Source of the DNA: Candidatus Anaeroferrophillus wilburensis
GTDB lineage: Bacteria; Desulfobacterota; Anaeroferrophillalia; Anaeroferrophillales; Anaeroferrophillaceae
Direction of reading: 5' to 3'
DNA: 64,000 bases
Assembly: GCA_016934315.1 (NCBI GenBank)
Contig: JAFGSY010000006.1
Span: 1 to 64,000, forward strand
Part shown: piece by piece, positions 27,452 through 36,277 of the stretch
Layout of the letters: each line of letters opens with the position of its first letter
Position numbering within the stretch: the stretch's first letter is position 1
The notes under the pieces: generated by a model
What the model saw: the letters and a program-made list of their open reading frames with translations, nothing else
The model's database searches: none
Told to the model about the DNA's origin: nothing
Program-made: the position numbers and the translations under genes

Positions 27452-27480
27452 GGGCGGCTTATAAGCCGCCCGTTGTTTTT
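27452..27480 (+). terminator. Terminator of the nuo operon
   Basis: A perfect 20-bp palindrome at 27452-27471 (arms GGGCGGCTTA / TAAGCCGCCC) followed by GTTGTTTTTTG. It lies 30 bp after nuoN. Confidence 0.8.
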
Positions 27481-27510
27481 TGTATGGGGGCAACATCAAT
27501 ATGCAAGTGG

Positions 27511-27539
27511 TTGACGCCTGGAACGTTCTTCGCTATAGT
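27511..27539 (+). promoter_or_regulatory. Sigma-70 promoter of gatC-mtnA
   Basis: TTGACG (27511-27516), 17 nt, TATAGT (27534-27539), only one mismatch in each hexamer; transcription would start about 28 nt before gatC. Confidence 0.75.
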
Positions 27540-27573
27540 GCTGCTATCTTAATCTTTTGTTGAGGATGAACAC

Positions 27574-27870
27574 ATGACCCATAAGAAAATTACCAGTGAT
27601 GAAGTAGGCCATGTCGCCCGCCTGGCCCGTCTGGCAATGTCTGAAACGGAGTTGGCGACGTATGGTAGTCAGCTTGATGGCATCCTGGGCTATGTGGCCA
27701 AGCTGAACGAGATAGATACGTCGGGCGTGCAGCCGACAGCCCATGTCATCTCCCTGGCAACCCCCTACCGGGAGGATGAACCGGGAGTTTCCTTCACCCA
27801 TGAGGAAATCCTTGCCAACGCTCCGGTGCGGCAGGAGTTTTATTTCCAGGTACCGCAGGTGATTGAATAA
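27574..27870 (+). CDS. gatC: Aspartyl/glutamyl-tRNA amidotransferase subunit C
   Basis: 98 aa, full length. GatC stabilises the GatCAB enzyme that amidates Glu-tRNA(Gln) and Asp-tRNA(Asn). The family pattern [18 protein letters not shown] at the N-terminus and the PYREDEP / [17 protein letters not shown] segments near the C-terminus are clear. Unusually gatA is not next; the stop codon overlaps the mtnA start by one base. gatA and gatB must be elsewhere. Confidence 0.94.
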   Translation: MTHKKITSDEVGHVARLARLAMSETELATYGSQLDGILGYVAKLNEIDTSGVQPTAHVISLATPYREDEPGVSFTHEEILANAPVRQEFYFQVPQVIE

Positions 27871-28913
27871 TGGCTTTTGCGACCATATCCTGGCAGCCTG
27901 AAGGGGTGGTTATGATCGACCAGACCCGGCTGCCTTCAGAAGAGGTCTATGTTACCTGCGGCAGCTATCAGGAGGTGGCAGCGGCCATTAAAACCATGAT
28001 CATCCGCGGGGCGCCAGCAATCGGGGTAGCGGCTGCTATGGGAGTGGCGTTGGGGATTAAGCGGCATGCTGAAGCCGGGGGCCAGCTGAGTGAGGAATTT
28101 TTTCAGCAGGTGACCGGCACCTTGGCCGCCACCAGGCCGACAGCGGTTAATCTGTTCTGGGCTCTGGGTAAAATGCGTCTGGTGTGGGAGAAAGCTGCTG
28201 CCTCTGCGGTGGAGCCGGCGGAGATGGTTGTCAGGCTGGTTGATGAAGCCTGCCGGCTGTACCGGGAAGATATTGTCATCAACCAGCGTCTGGGAAGTGT
28301 CGGAGCCGAAATCGTTCCTCCCAGGGCGCGCGTTTTGACCCACTGCAATGCCGGCGCGCTGGCCTGCGCCGGCTATGGTACGGCCCTGGGGGTCATTCGG
28401 GCGGCCCATGCCGCCGGCAAGATAGAAAACGTGTTGGCGGATGAAACCAGACCGCTGCTCCAAGGGGCTCGACTGACGGCCTGGGAACTGCAGCGTGACG
28501 GTATTCCGGTGACCGTGATCAGTGATAATATGGCCGCCGCCTGTATGGCTCAGGGAATGGTTGATCTGGTGGTGGTGGGTGCCGACCGGATTGCCGCCAA
28601 CGGCGACACGGCCAATAAGATAGGAACCTACGGGGTGGCCCTCCTGGCCCGGGCTCACCAGATTCCCTTCTATATTGCCGCACCCTGTTCGACCATCGAT
28701 TGTTCTCTTGCCAGCGGGAATGAGATTCCCATTGAGGAGCGGGCGCCGGAGGAGATTGGTGTCATTGGCACCCGTCAGATGATTCCGGCCGGGGTGCCGG
28801 TTTACAACCCGGCCTTTGATGTGACACCAGCAGCCTTGATTGCTGGCATTATTACCGAAAAAGGGATTTTCCCGCCGTCAGAGCTGACGGCGGTACTGCA
28901 AGGAAAGGAGTGA
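27870..28913 (+). CDS. mtnA: S-methyl-5-thioribose-1-phosphate isomerase
   Basis: 347 aa, normal length. It converts 5-methylthioribose-1-phosphate to the ribulose form in methionine salvage. Visible signatures are [28 protein letters not shown] (active-site cysteine) and [17 protein letters not shown] (catalytic aspartate). The related eIF2B-type ribose-1,5-bisphosphate isomerases differ in these segments. Coupled to gatC (overlap 1 bp). In anaerobes it may act in the oxygen-independent methylthioribose route; no partner genes are nearby. Confidence 0.93.
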   Translation: MAFATISWQPEGVVMIDQTRLPSEEVYVTCGSYQEVAAAIKTMIIRGAPAIGVAAAMGVALGIKRHAEAGGQLSEEFFQQVTGTLAATRPTAVNLFWALGKMRLVWEKAAASAVEPAEMVVRLVDEACRLYREDIVINQRLGSVGAEIVPPRARVLTHCNAGALACAGYGTALGVIRAAHAAGKIENVLADETRPLLQGARLTAWELQRDGIPVTVISDNMAAACMAQGMVDLVVVGADRIAANGDTANKIGTYGVALLARAHQIPFYIAAPCSTIDCSLASGNEIPIEERAPEEIGVIGTRQMIPAGVPVYNPAFDVTPAALIAGIITEKGIFPPSELTAVLQGKE

Positions 28914-28923
28914 CACCGCCAGA

Positions 28924-30534
28924 TTACTGCATTTCCTGGCCGGGGATAATCTTGACCCTGGCTTTCTGCTGCTCGCTGCCAAACACTTCCGCCTGGTTGC
29001 TGTTCAAGTAGATGAGGATCCGTTCGCCGGTTACCCGGTTGTTCCCCTGCCACATTACCGCATTTCCTTCCAGCATGACTGTCCGCCTGGCCTGTTCCAG
29101 GGTAGCCTGTTCACAGGTGGCAAATTTGTCCGCCTGGCTGAGTTTAACATTGCCGGTGGCTACGGCTCTCAGAAGTTCTCTGGTTTCCAGATCAAAATAG
29201 TTGGTAACCTGATCGGCGTAGAGCACCATATCCCGCTGCTTGGCAATGACTTTGCCGCCGAAGGTGATGGTTCCCTGCTGCCGATTTGCTTCCGTCCAAT
29301 CAGAAATAATTTCCAGCGGTTCGCGCAGGTTGCGGACCTCAGCCTGTTGCTGGGTTTGACCCGTAGTCTGGCGGCCGCCATCAGCGGTTGGTGCAGCTTG
29401 ACGAGCAGTGTTCTGGCGCTGCCCAGCAGTTGTCGGCTGCTCAGTGGTTGTCTGCCATCCCACTGATTGCGGTTGGGGTGGTGACGCCGCTGTCCGGTCC
29501 CGGCCGGCGTTCCAATCGGGGATTGTTTTTTGGCTCGCTGCCCCGACGGCAGTGGCATCGTGCATCTGTCGTTCCCGGAACAGAGATTCAAAGGTTACGA
29601 CAGCGGGTGGTGGCCCCGATTCCTTGTCCCTGGGGCTGAGGAAGAGGCCTGCCAGCCTCGGGGAATAGCCAGCCGGCGTAAAGGTGGTGGTCAGGTAGCG
29701 GTCTTTGGCATCATCCTGTTTGTCGAGGAAGTAATCGCGTACCAGAAAACTTAGTTTGACTCCGGGTCCCTCCTCCTCGCTCATCAGCATCCGGGCTTCC
29801 GGTGCATAGGAGCTTCTGGGGTAGCCGCTGGTGAGGGTTAGGAAGGCTTTCTGGGCATCCTCCTTTTTTCCCTGGTTGAGCTGGGCAAGGCCGAGGTAGT
29901 AAAGGGCTTTATCATCGATAAAGCCGGGGTAGGTGGCCAGCAAGTAATTGAAGCGACCGGCGGCCGGCCCGTAACGCTGCTGTTTGAAATAAAACAGACC
30001 GACGTAGAATTCCCGTTTGGCAAAGCGCCGTTTGCAGTCATTGATTCGTTGAATGATCTTTGCCGTGTAGGGTGGTGAAGCGGGAAATTTCTTCAAGGCT
30101 TCCTGGAAGGTTGCCAGTGCTTCCCGCAGGGGGGCCAGGTCCCGGTCAATGGTTTTCAGGCGGACGTAGTGGGTCATTCCCAGCTGGTAGTAGGCGTAGG
30201 CAGCCTGGGGATGATCGGCGTTGAACTTGAGAAAATCATTGTAGTTGGTACCGGCTTCGTCCAACTCATTCTTGCGGTAGTGGCTGTCACCGACCCGGAG
30301 CAGGGCCAGCCGGGCATATTCTGATTCCGGGTATTCGTTCTGGACCTGCTGGTAGATCTCAATGGCCCGGGCGAACCGCTGCCGCTCATAAAAGCGTTCC
30401 CCCTGCTGGTAGATGGAGCGGGCGTCGCCGGTCACCGTTCCATGCCGGGCGCAGCCGCCCGTTGCCAGGAGCAGGAATCCAAGGGCAAGAACAATGAAGC
30501 ACGTTGCGAGGAGAGATGATTGGTACCGCTTCAT
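28924..30534 (-). CDS. BamD-LptA fusion lipoprotein
   Basis: 536 aa. A lipoprotein signal (LLLATGG|C, Cys28) is followed by a TPR-rich BamD/YfiO domain (about residues 30-285), as in the outer-membrane beta-barrel assembly lipoprotein. A Gln/Thr/Pro-rich linker (about 325-425) leads to a C-terminal OstA/LptA-like domain (about 428-536; EPLEIISDWTEANRQQGTI, then DMVLYADQVTNYF), the periplasmic LPS bridge fold. The protein would thus tie an LptA segment to the outer membrane. I set the start at ATG 30534, where the lipoprotein signal begins; an upstream ATG adds 24 non-signal residues. Convergent with mtnA (10 bp gap). Confidence 0.8.
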   Translation of the reverse strand: MKRYQSSLLATCFIVLALGFLLLATGGCARHGTVTGDARSIYQQGERFYERQRFARAIEIYQQVQNEYPESEYARLALLRVGDSHYRKNELDEAGTNYNDFLKFNADHPQAAYAYYQLGMTHYVRLKTIDRDLAPLREALATFQEALKKFPASPPYTAKIIQRINDCKRRFAKREFYVGLFYFKQQRYGPAAGRFNYLLATYPGFIDDKALYYLGLAQLNQGKKEDAQKAFLTLTSGYPRSSYAPEARMLMSEEEGPGVKLSFLVRDYFLDKQDDAKDRYLTTTFTPAGYSPRLAGLFLSPRDKESGPPPAVVTFESLFRERQMHDATAVGAASQKTIPDWNAGRDRTAASPPQPQSVGWQTTTEQPTTAGQRQNTARQAAPTADGGRQTTGQTQQQAEVRNLREPLEIISDWTEANRQQGTITFGGKVIAKQRDMVLYADQVTNYFDLETRELLRAVATGNVKLSQADKFATCEQATLEQARRTVMLEGNAVMWQGNNRVTGERILIYLNSNQAEVFGSEQQKARVKIIPGQEMQ

Positions 30535-30746
30535 GGCAAAGTCATAATTCCTTGTAAAATCGGGTGCAGTCGGGTAAAAGGGACAGTCAGCTATGTTTCC
30601 AGCCACGGGCAGCTGTTTTTCCCTGAATGTGGCCGGTTGCTGCGGCTGTCGAGCGATTGCCGTAGCAAAAAAACAGGCGAAGATATGACCTGTTTGAACG
30701 CTTTATCCGCAAGGATGGACCTTAGTATACCTGTCAGTTGAAGTCA

Positions 30747-32024
30747 ATGGAAAAGCGCGCTGCCATAACCCTGCTATATGCCGATTCGGAAGGGACAATT
30801 TTTGACCATCCGGAGCTGGAAATGCTGGCTGCCAGCGGCACCAAACTGGTATTTCCGCCAGCGGCGGAACTCATCCCTCTGCCTGCCGGCAGCCGGTTGT
30901 TCTACCTTCCCCAGTGTCCGCCCATGGGTTGGGATGCCGAGTCGGGTGAAGCGGTCTGTCTGGATGTCTTGGAAGACGGCGAACCCTGCTGCGGCGTCGC
31001 CGCTTTTTTGCCTCCGGCCTATACCCGCCTGCTGCTGCCGGCGGTTTCCTATGAACAGAAGAACTACCAGCTGCCTTTGTGGGCTTACACGGCGGTGGGC
31101 TGGTCGGAGGAACTGGGGCAGCATGTGGTTGCCGCCCGCCGGGTGGATGACAACCTCCAGTGGGAGCCGGATCGCTTTGATGATCGGGAGGTGGTTGCCG
31201 GCGTTGACCGGCAGCTGGCCCGTCTGTCCGGTAACCGGCTGGTCCGTCACCTGAGTCGCTGTGCCATCGATTACCATTGTTTTGCCGCCAAGAATTTTTT
31301 TCTCGGCCGCTGGGAATGTCCACTGCCCGTTTCCCCCACCTGCAATGCCCGCTGTCTGGGCTGCCTGTCGTGGCAGAGCGACAGCGGCTTTGAGGCCTCC
31401 CAGGAGCGGATTGCTTTTGTGCCGACCGCCAAAGAGCTGGTGGAGGTGGCTCTTGCCCACCTGGAGGTGGCGGAAAATCCGGTTTTGAGCTTCGGTCAGG
31501 GGTGTGAAGGGGATCCCATCCTCCAGGCGGAGACTATCTGCACCTTTGCCCGCCGGCTGCGGATGGCCACCGACCGGGGCACCCTTAATGTCAATACCAA
31601 CGCCAGCCTGCCGAAGCAGGTGGCGGCCATGGCCGCCGCCGGCATGGACAGCATCCGGGTGAGCATTAATTCTCCCCGGCCGGAAACCTACCTGCCTTAC
31701 TACCGGCCCCGGGGCTATACGTTTGATGATGTCCTGACCTCGCTGCAGGAGGCCAAGGATGGCGGCATGCAGCTGGCCATCAACCTGCTGGTGATGCCGG
31801 GGGTGACCGATGATCCGGCCGAGGTGGAGGCGCTCCTTGAGCTGGTGCAGTCCTACCGGGTGGACCAGGTGCAGATGCGCAATCTCAACATCGATCCCCA
31901 GCTCTATCTGGAGACCTTGAATCGGGAGTGGGGCGAGGCCATGGGGATCGGGGCATTGATCGATCTCCTCAAGCGGGAATGCCCGGGGCTGGCGATCGGG
32001 TACTTTAATCGGTACCTGGGCTGA
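30747..32024 (+). CDS. Radical SAM protein of unknown substrate
   Basis: 425 aa. The [4Fe-4S]/SAM motif is CNARCLGC (Cx3Cx2C) near residue 196, preceded by about 190 residues of an N-terminal domain without a motif I know. The core barrel contains GQGCEGDP (the GGEP-like position) and NVNTNAS and SVSIN-like strands (SIRVSINS). There is no C-terminal extra cluster. Neither neighbour indicates a substrate; it is not next to a recognisable precursor peptide. I prefer ATG 30747 to TTG 30738. Function unknown. Confidence 0.8.
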   Translation: MEKRAAITLLYADSEGTIFDHPELEMLAASGTKLVFPPAAELIPLPAGSRLFYLPQCPPMGWDAESGEAVCLDVLEDGEPCCGVAAFLPPAYTRLLLPAVSYEQKNYQLPLWAYTAVGWSEELGQHVVAARRVDDNLQWEPDRFDDREVVAGVDRQLARLSGNRLVRHLSRCAIDYHCFAAKNFFLGRWECPLPVSPTCNARCLGCLSWQSDSGFEASQERIAFVPTAKELVEVALAHLEVAENPVLSFGQGCEGDPILQAETICTFARRLRMATDRGTLNVNTNASLPKQVAAMAAAGMDSIRVSINSPRPETYLPYYRPRGYTFDDVLTSLQEAKDGGMQLAINLLVMPGVTDDPAEVEALLELVQSYRVDQVQMRNLNIDPQLYLETLNREWGEAMGIGALIDLLKRECPGLAIGYFNRYLG

Positions 32025-32030
32025 GGAATG

Positions 32031-32100
32031 CACCACAGAGGCACAGAGGACACGGAGCATACATTGGCCACAGACGACCACAGACAAAATGACCACAGAC
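32031..32100 (+). repeat. Interspersed repeat (27-bp unit) followed by three CCACAGAC units
   Basis: 32031-32057 has the CACCACAGAG-GCACAGAGG pattern; CCACAGAC recurs at 32068, 32078 and 32093. A copy matching 21 of 27 positions lies inverted at 34346-34372. The two copies bracket the CPBP and PEP-CTERM genes. Confidence 0.7.
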
Positions 32101-32164
32101 GAATGATGCTCGGTTGTTTTTATGGTGTCGGTGTGCGTCTGTGTGTGTCAGTGGCACTTGGGTT

Positions 32165-32827
32165 ATGAGTCGGCAAGTGCAAAGAGCCTGGATTCCATAT
32201 GTCGTTCCTTTTGCGGTCTTTCTGCTGTTTACCGAAGCCGCCCATCTGCTGCCGGACTACCAACATCTGTTCTATATTGTAAAAACGGTTGTCGTTGCCG
32301 GCTTGCTCCTTTCATGGCGGCGGGTTTTTGCCCGAGAAGTTTTTGCACCTATGCCGGCCAGGGAGTGGCTGTTGGCGGTAGGTGCCGGCATCCTGGTTCT
32401 TGTCATCTGGGTGGCACCGGAAAAAATCCTGCCGAAACTGGGCGCCTGCAATGGCTTTGATCCCCACTCGTTCGACTGGTCGCCGACCGGCACGGTGCTG
32501 CTCATTACCGTCCGTCTGATCGGCGCGGCGCTGGTGGTGCCGGTGATGGAGGAGCTGTTCTGGCGCTCTTTTCTCCAGCGTTTTCTCATCAGGCACGATT
32601 TCACGGAACTTCCTTTAGGTACCTTCAGCTGGTTTTCCTTCCTTACCGTCGCGGCCCTCTTTGCCCTGGAACATCACCGGATTCTTCCAGGCCTGGCTGC
32701 CGGCATCATCTACGGTGCCCTGCTGATCCGCCAGCAGAAACTGAGCGGCTGCATCATCGCCCACGGGGTTACCAAACTGGGGCTGGGCCTCCACGTCCTG
32801 TTCACCGGCAGCTGGCACTTCTGGTAG
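32165..32827 (+). CDS. CPBP-family intramembrane protease, PEP-CTERM-associated type
   Basis: 220 aa, about seven hydrophobic segments. The CPBP (CAAX protease/bacteriocin-processing) motifs are present: EELFWRSFL (EExxxR) near residue 140, FALEHHR (FxxxH) and a final HGVTKL. The N-terminal W-PYVVPFAVFLL and overall length fit the CAAX-protease-related subgroup that accompanies PEP-CTERM/exosortase systems, and a PEP-CTERM protein gene lies about 660 bp downstream. No exosortase is in the window. Start ATG 32165 rather than the upstream TTG, which lies in repeat DNA. Ribosome site weak. Confidence 0.75.
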   Translation: MSRQVQRAWIPYVVPFAVFLLFTEAAHLLPDYQHLFYIVKTVVVAGLLLSWRRVFAREVFAPMPAREWLLAVGAGILVLVIWVAPEKILPKLGACNGFDPHSFDWSPTGTVLLITVRLIGAALVVPVMEELFWRSFLQRFLIRHDFTELPLGTFSWFSFLTVAALFALEHHRILPGLAAGIIYGALLIRQQKLSGCIIAHGVTKLGLGLHVLFTGSWHFW

Positions 32828-33312
32828 AAATATTCCCCTTCAGTTCTCCGCTTCTTTGGGTCATTGCCAGTAAAATGGCCAGCGGCCCGCCATCTTTTTT
32901 GGCGGGTGAAAAAATTTTCCTACCCCAGCCAACCTTTCCAAACCATTACCTCTGTTTCTTCTGATCTGTAATCACCTGTTCATATATGGTTTATCTCTTT
33001 GCTTCGTGTGTTTGTCAGAAGGTGATGGCAGGTTGAGTTGCCCCGACACCGGCAAATGGTGGCCATGGGTGCAGAGTCTGCCCCTGATTATCAATAACTG
33101 CGCTTGCTAACGTATTGATATCATTGCGACGCGAAAAATCGTTATAGGAAAAGGAAAAAAGATAGTTAGAATGTGTAAAAAATTACCATTTTTTACTGGT
33201 TATAGAGCCAAGTCTTTATCATTTCTGTTGCTCCTTTTAATGTAAACATTATTTTCCATTAATTTAAGGGTGTTAGATGACAGATGAAAATACTATTGAC
33301 CGTCATGGAATA
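32828..33312. other. AT-rich intergenic stretch with a small hairpin
   Basis: About 490 bp without a supported gene. A 7-bp stem (32886-32892 with 32900-32906, CCCGCCA / TGGCGGG, T-rich loop) lies 60 bp after the CPBP gene and may end its transcript. The remainder is AT-rich and unremarkable apart from the sigma-54 site that follows. Confidence 0.5.
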
Positions 33313-33328
33313 TGGCATGCTTTATGCT
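33313..33328 (+). promoter_or_regulatory. Sigma-54 (-24/-12) promoter of the PEP-CTERM gene
   Basis: TGGCATG-CTTT-ATGCT keeps the invariant GG and GC at the required spacing of 10 nt and differs from the consensus at one or two positions. It lies about 165 bp before the gene, leaving a long leader. PEP-CTERM genes are often RpoN-dependent in exosortase-bearing bacteria, which supports the reading. Confidence 0.6.
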
Positions 33329-33491
33329 GTTATCTAATAAACGAAAAAAGATTGGGCAGAAACCGTGAATATCTTAAAGGTAAAGGGAGGGAAAGAGAGC
33401 ATAGTAAGGTAGCTGGTTTTCAGCAACAAGATTATTTTTGATCATGAACTATATAAAGGGCAATTTTAAAAGCGAAGAAAAGGGGAAGAGT

Positions 33492-34274
33492 ATGAAAAAA
33501 TGTGCAGTAATGATGGTAACAGCAATGATAGCAGTCATGCTCATTGCCGGTGGGGCCTGGGCGTTGCCAATAGATGTTTCAGGTTTAAACCTGACGGAAT
33601 TGCAGAGCGTCTTTACTGGTATAGGTTCAGATATTGTGGCATCTGGGGTTGGCAATGATGAAACTCAGAGTGAAGTGTTTCAGTTTCAAAGCTCTGGAGC
33701 AACAGCAACCTATGTTGCAAGTGTATCATGGTATGAAGGCTACTCACTGGAGTTTGGGATTTATGATGTGTTGAATCCTGATAGTAAGCTGACGCTTTTC
33801 AATACGGGGAGCAGTTGGCCGTCTCCTGCTGATGATACCCAAATTTATTTTCAACTTATCTCTGGTGTGGCGACAGCCTATACAATGGATGGTGGTTATA
33901 ACGAAATCGATTCTGCTACTTTCTTGTCTGCTAATTTAGGTTTTTATGTCCAAAGCTTTGATTATAATGTAGGGACTTATTATTCCCAGTCTGATTTGAA
34001 TGCGAATGGTGATGACCGTTTTCTGACCTATATGGGGCAGGGAGATTATGTGGATATTGATGGGAATCCTGATACATTTGCACAAAATGATTTTGCCCAC
34101 TGGTATATTGCTGCAGAAAGCGGCCAATATGCTACTTCTGATCTCGATTTTTCTGATTTTGTCGTTCAGGTTGAATCGTTGCAGCCTGCTCCTGTTCCCG
34201 AACCCGGCACCATGATGCTCATGGGTGTTGGCCTGCTGGGTCTGGTGGCTGTGACTCGCCGGAAAATGAAATAA
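33492..34274 (+). CDS. PEP-CTERM sorting-signal protein
   Basis: 260 aa. Signal peptide (MKKCAVMMV..., cut after about residue 24), then an acidic, Ser/Tyr/Asp-rich secreted domain with no known fold, and a C-terminal signal: VPEPGTM, a hydrophobic helix (MLMGVGLLGLVAV) and TRRKMK. This tripartite tail directs exosortase processing and surface or EPS attachment. Start ATG 33492 with AGGGGAAGAG; an upstream in-frame TTG would bury the signal peptide. The gene is much more AT-rich than its neighbours, has a sigma-54 promoter and lies between inverted repeats, hinting at acquisition as a unit. Confidence 0.88.
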   Translation: MKKCAVMMVTAMIAVMLIAGGAWALPIDVSGLNLTELQSVFTGIGSDIVASGVGNDETQSEVFQFQSSGATATYVASVSWYEGYSLEFGIYDVLNPDSKLTLFNTGSSWPSPADDTQIYFQLISGVATAYTMDGGYNEIDSATFLSANLGFYVQSFDYNVGTYYSQSDLNANGDDRFLTYMGQGDYVDIDGNPDTFAQNDFAHWYIAAESGQYATSDLDFSDFVVQVESLQPAPVPEPGTMMLMGVGLLGLVAVTRRKMK

Positions 34275-34300
34275 CTGCCAGCAGCAGTTTATGGTTGATA

Positions 34301-34330
34301 AAAAAAGCCGCTCGAATGAGCGGCTTTTTT
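34301..34330 (+). terminator. Terminator of the PEP-CTERM gene
   Basis: A 7-bp stem (34307-34313 with 34318-34324), flanked by six A's and seven T's, loop GAAT. It lies about 30 nt after the stop codon; A/T flanks allow use from both strands, including for mnmG. Confidence 0.85.
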
Positions 34331-34345
34331 TATGGATGGTTTTTT

Positions 34346-34372
34346 CTCGGTGCTCTCTGGGTCTCGGTGGTG
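34346..34372 (-). repeat. Second copy of the 27-bp interspersed repeat, inverted
   Basis: Its reverse complement matches 32031-32057 at 21 of 27 positions (CACCACCGAGACCCAGAG...). It lies directly after the mnmG stop codon. Confidence 0.65.
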
Positions 34373-34376
34373 AACG

Positions 34377-36254
34377 CTATCTTTGCTGGTGTTTTTTTAG
34401 ATAGATCATCAGCACCGATAATGCCGCCGGGGTGATGCCCGGCAGGCGGGAGGCCTGGCCGAGGGAGGCGGGACGGACCTCTTCCAGCTTCTGGATCAGT
34501 TCGTTGGTCAGCCCGGCAACGGTGCGGTAGTCAAAATCAGGGGGGATCTTCTTTTTCTCCAGGGATTTGAATTTCTCCACTTCGCCCTGCTGGCGGTCGA
34601 TATAGCCCTGGTACTTGATCTGAATTTCCACCTGGCGGGCGGCTTCAGCGCCCAGCTCTTCGCAGAGTTTCCTGGTTGCCGGGGAGCTTTCTGTCAGCAG
34701 GAGCAGGGAGATTTCCGGCCGTTTGAGCAGTTCATCAGCGGGCATCGTTTCTTTGAGGGGTGCGGTGCCGCCGGTGGCGGCCAACTGGTCGTTGATCTGC
34801 TCCGGGGTAATCCTGATGGCGTGCAGCCTTTTCTTCCCCTCAGTTGTTCTGCGGCTTTTCTCAACCGCCATCTCCCGCTGTTCATCACTGACCAGCCCCA
34901 GTTGGTGGGCCTTTTCAGTGAGCCGCAGGTCGGCGTTGTCTTCGCGCAGCAGCAGACGGTATTCGGCCCGCGAGGTGAACATCCGGTAGGGCTCGTTGGT
35001 GCCTTTGGTGATCAGGTCGTCAACCATCACCGCCAGGTAGGCTTCGGAGCGGTCGAGAACAAAAGGCGGCAGCTGTTTGATCTGGCAGGCGGCATTGATG
35101 CCGGCCCAGATGCCCTGGCCGGCGGCCTCTTCGTAGCCGGAGGTGCCGTTGATCTGGCCGGCCATGAACAGTCCCTTGATCTGTTTGGTTTCCAGGCTAG
35201 TGGTCAGCTGGGTGGGATGGACAATATCGTATTCAATGGCGTAGGCCGGCCGGATGACCACCGCCTCCTCGAGGCCGGGGACAGTCTTGAACAGCTGGTG
35301 CTGGATGGCTACCGGCAGGCAGTTCCCCAGTCCCTTGACATAGATCTCCTCGGTTTCCCAGCCTTCCGGCTCCAAGGTCACCTGGTGGCTGTCATGGTGA
35401 GGGAACTTCATGATCTTGTCCTCCAGCGACGGGCAGTAGCGGGCACTGATGCCGTCAATGGTGCCGTTGTAGAGGGGCGAGAGGTGGATATGATCGCTCA
35501 GAATCCGGTGGGTTTCACTGGTGGTTCTGGTGATGAAACAGGGCAGTTGTTCCTGATTGAAGGTCCGGGTATGGACGGAAAACGGCCGGGGATCGGAATC
35601 GCCGTCCTGGCGTTCCAGCCGGTCAAAGTCGATTGAGCGTTTCAACATCCGTGGCGGGGTGCCGGTTTTCATTCTTCCCATGCTGAAGCCCAGCTCTTCA
35701 AGGTGCCGGGGCAGGGCCAGGGAGGCGAACTCACCGGTGCGCCCGGCCTGCTGCTGAAAAGTGCCGATGTGAATCAGGCCGTTGAGGAAGGTGCCGGTGG
35801 TGATGATTGCCGCCCGACAGTGGTAGGAATAGCCGGTTTCATCCACCACACCGATCACCGTGCCATTTTCCACCAGCAGGCGGTTGACCATTGCCTGACG
35901 GATTTCAATGCCGGGCTGCTGTTCCAGCAGGTGCTTCATGGTCCGGTGGTAGAGCAGTTTGTCACACTGGATCCTGGTTCCCTGGACTGCCGGGCCCTTG
36001 GAGGTATTGAGGGTGCGAAACTGGATGCCGCACCGGTCGCTCACCAGCCCCATGGCGCCCCCCAGGGCATCAATCTCCTTCACCAGATGACCTTTGGCCA
36101 GGCCGCCGATGGCCGGATTGCACGACATCTGGGCGATGGTATCGGCATTGATGGTGAAAACCAGGACCGATACCCCCATCCGGGCGGCCGCCAGAGCTGC
36201 TTCACTGCCGGCGTGGCCGGCGCCGATAACAATCAGGTCGTGCGATGAGGTCAT
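34377..36254 (-). CDS. mnmG: tRNA uridine-5-carboxymethylaminomethyl modification enzyme MnmG
   Basis: 625 aa, matching E. coli MnmG (629). With MnmE it installs cm(nm)5 on U34 of certain tRNAs, using FAD, GTP and a folate donor. Signatures are the FAD motif VIGAGHAGSEAA at the N-terminus, SCNPAIGG, NTSKGPAVQGTR and the insert TSRAEYRL. Start: ATG 36254; a TTG at 36281 is in frame but overlaps the upstream gene's stop. It lies 23 bp downstream of the second Sec gene and is probably cotranscribed. mnmE and rsmG are not in the window. Confidence 0.94.
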   Translation of the reverse strand: MTSSHDLIVIGAGHAGSEAALAAARMGVSVLVFTINADTIAQMSCNPAIGGLAKGHLVKEIDALGGAMGLVSDRCGIQFRTLNTSKGPAVQGTRIQCDKLLYHRTMKHLLEQQPGIEIRQAMVNRLLVENGTVIGVVDETGYSYHCRAAIITTGTFLNGLIHIGTFQQQAGRTGEFASLALPRHLEELGFSMGRMKTGTPPRMLKRSIDFDRLERQDGDSDPRPFSVHTRTFNQEQLPCFITRTTSETHRILSDHIHLSPLYNGTIDGISARYCPSLEDKIMKFPHHDSHQVTLEPEGWETEEIYVKGLGNCLPVAIQHQLFKTVPGLEEAVVIRPAYAIEYDIVHPTQLTTSLETKQIKGLFMAGQINGTSGYEEAAGQGIWAGINAACQIKQLPPFVLDRSEAYLAVMVDDLITKGTNEPYRMFTSRAEYRLLLREDNADLRLTEKAHQLGLVSDEQREMAVEKSRRTTEGKKRLHAIRITPEQINDQLAATGGTAPLKETMPADELLKRPEISLLLLTESSPATRKLCEELGAEAARQVEIQIKYQGYIDRQQGEVEKFKSLEKKKIPPDFDYRTVAGLTNELIQKLEEVRPASLGQASRLPGITPAALSVLMIYLKKHQQR

Positions 36255-36277
36255 TGATGTACCGTTTGATCTTTTCC

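Noticed and set aside
30774-32096. 440-codon antisense frame opposite the radical SAM gene
   Set aside because: The plus strand carries the radical SAM motif and conserved barrel; the antisense frame has no family features.
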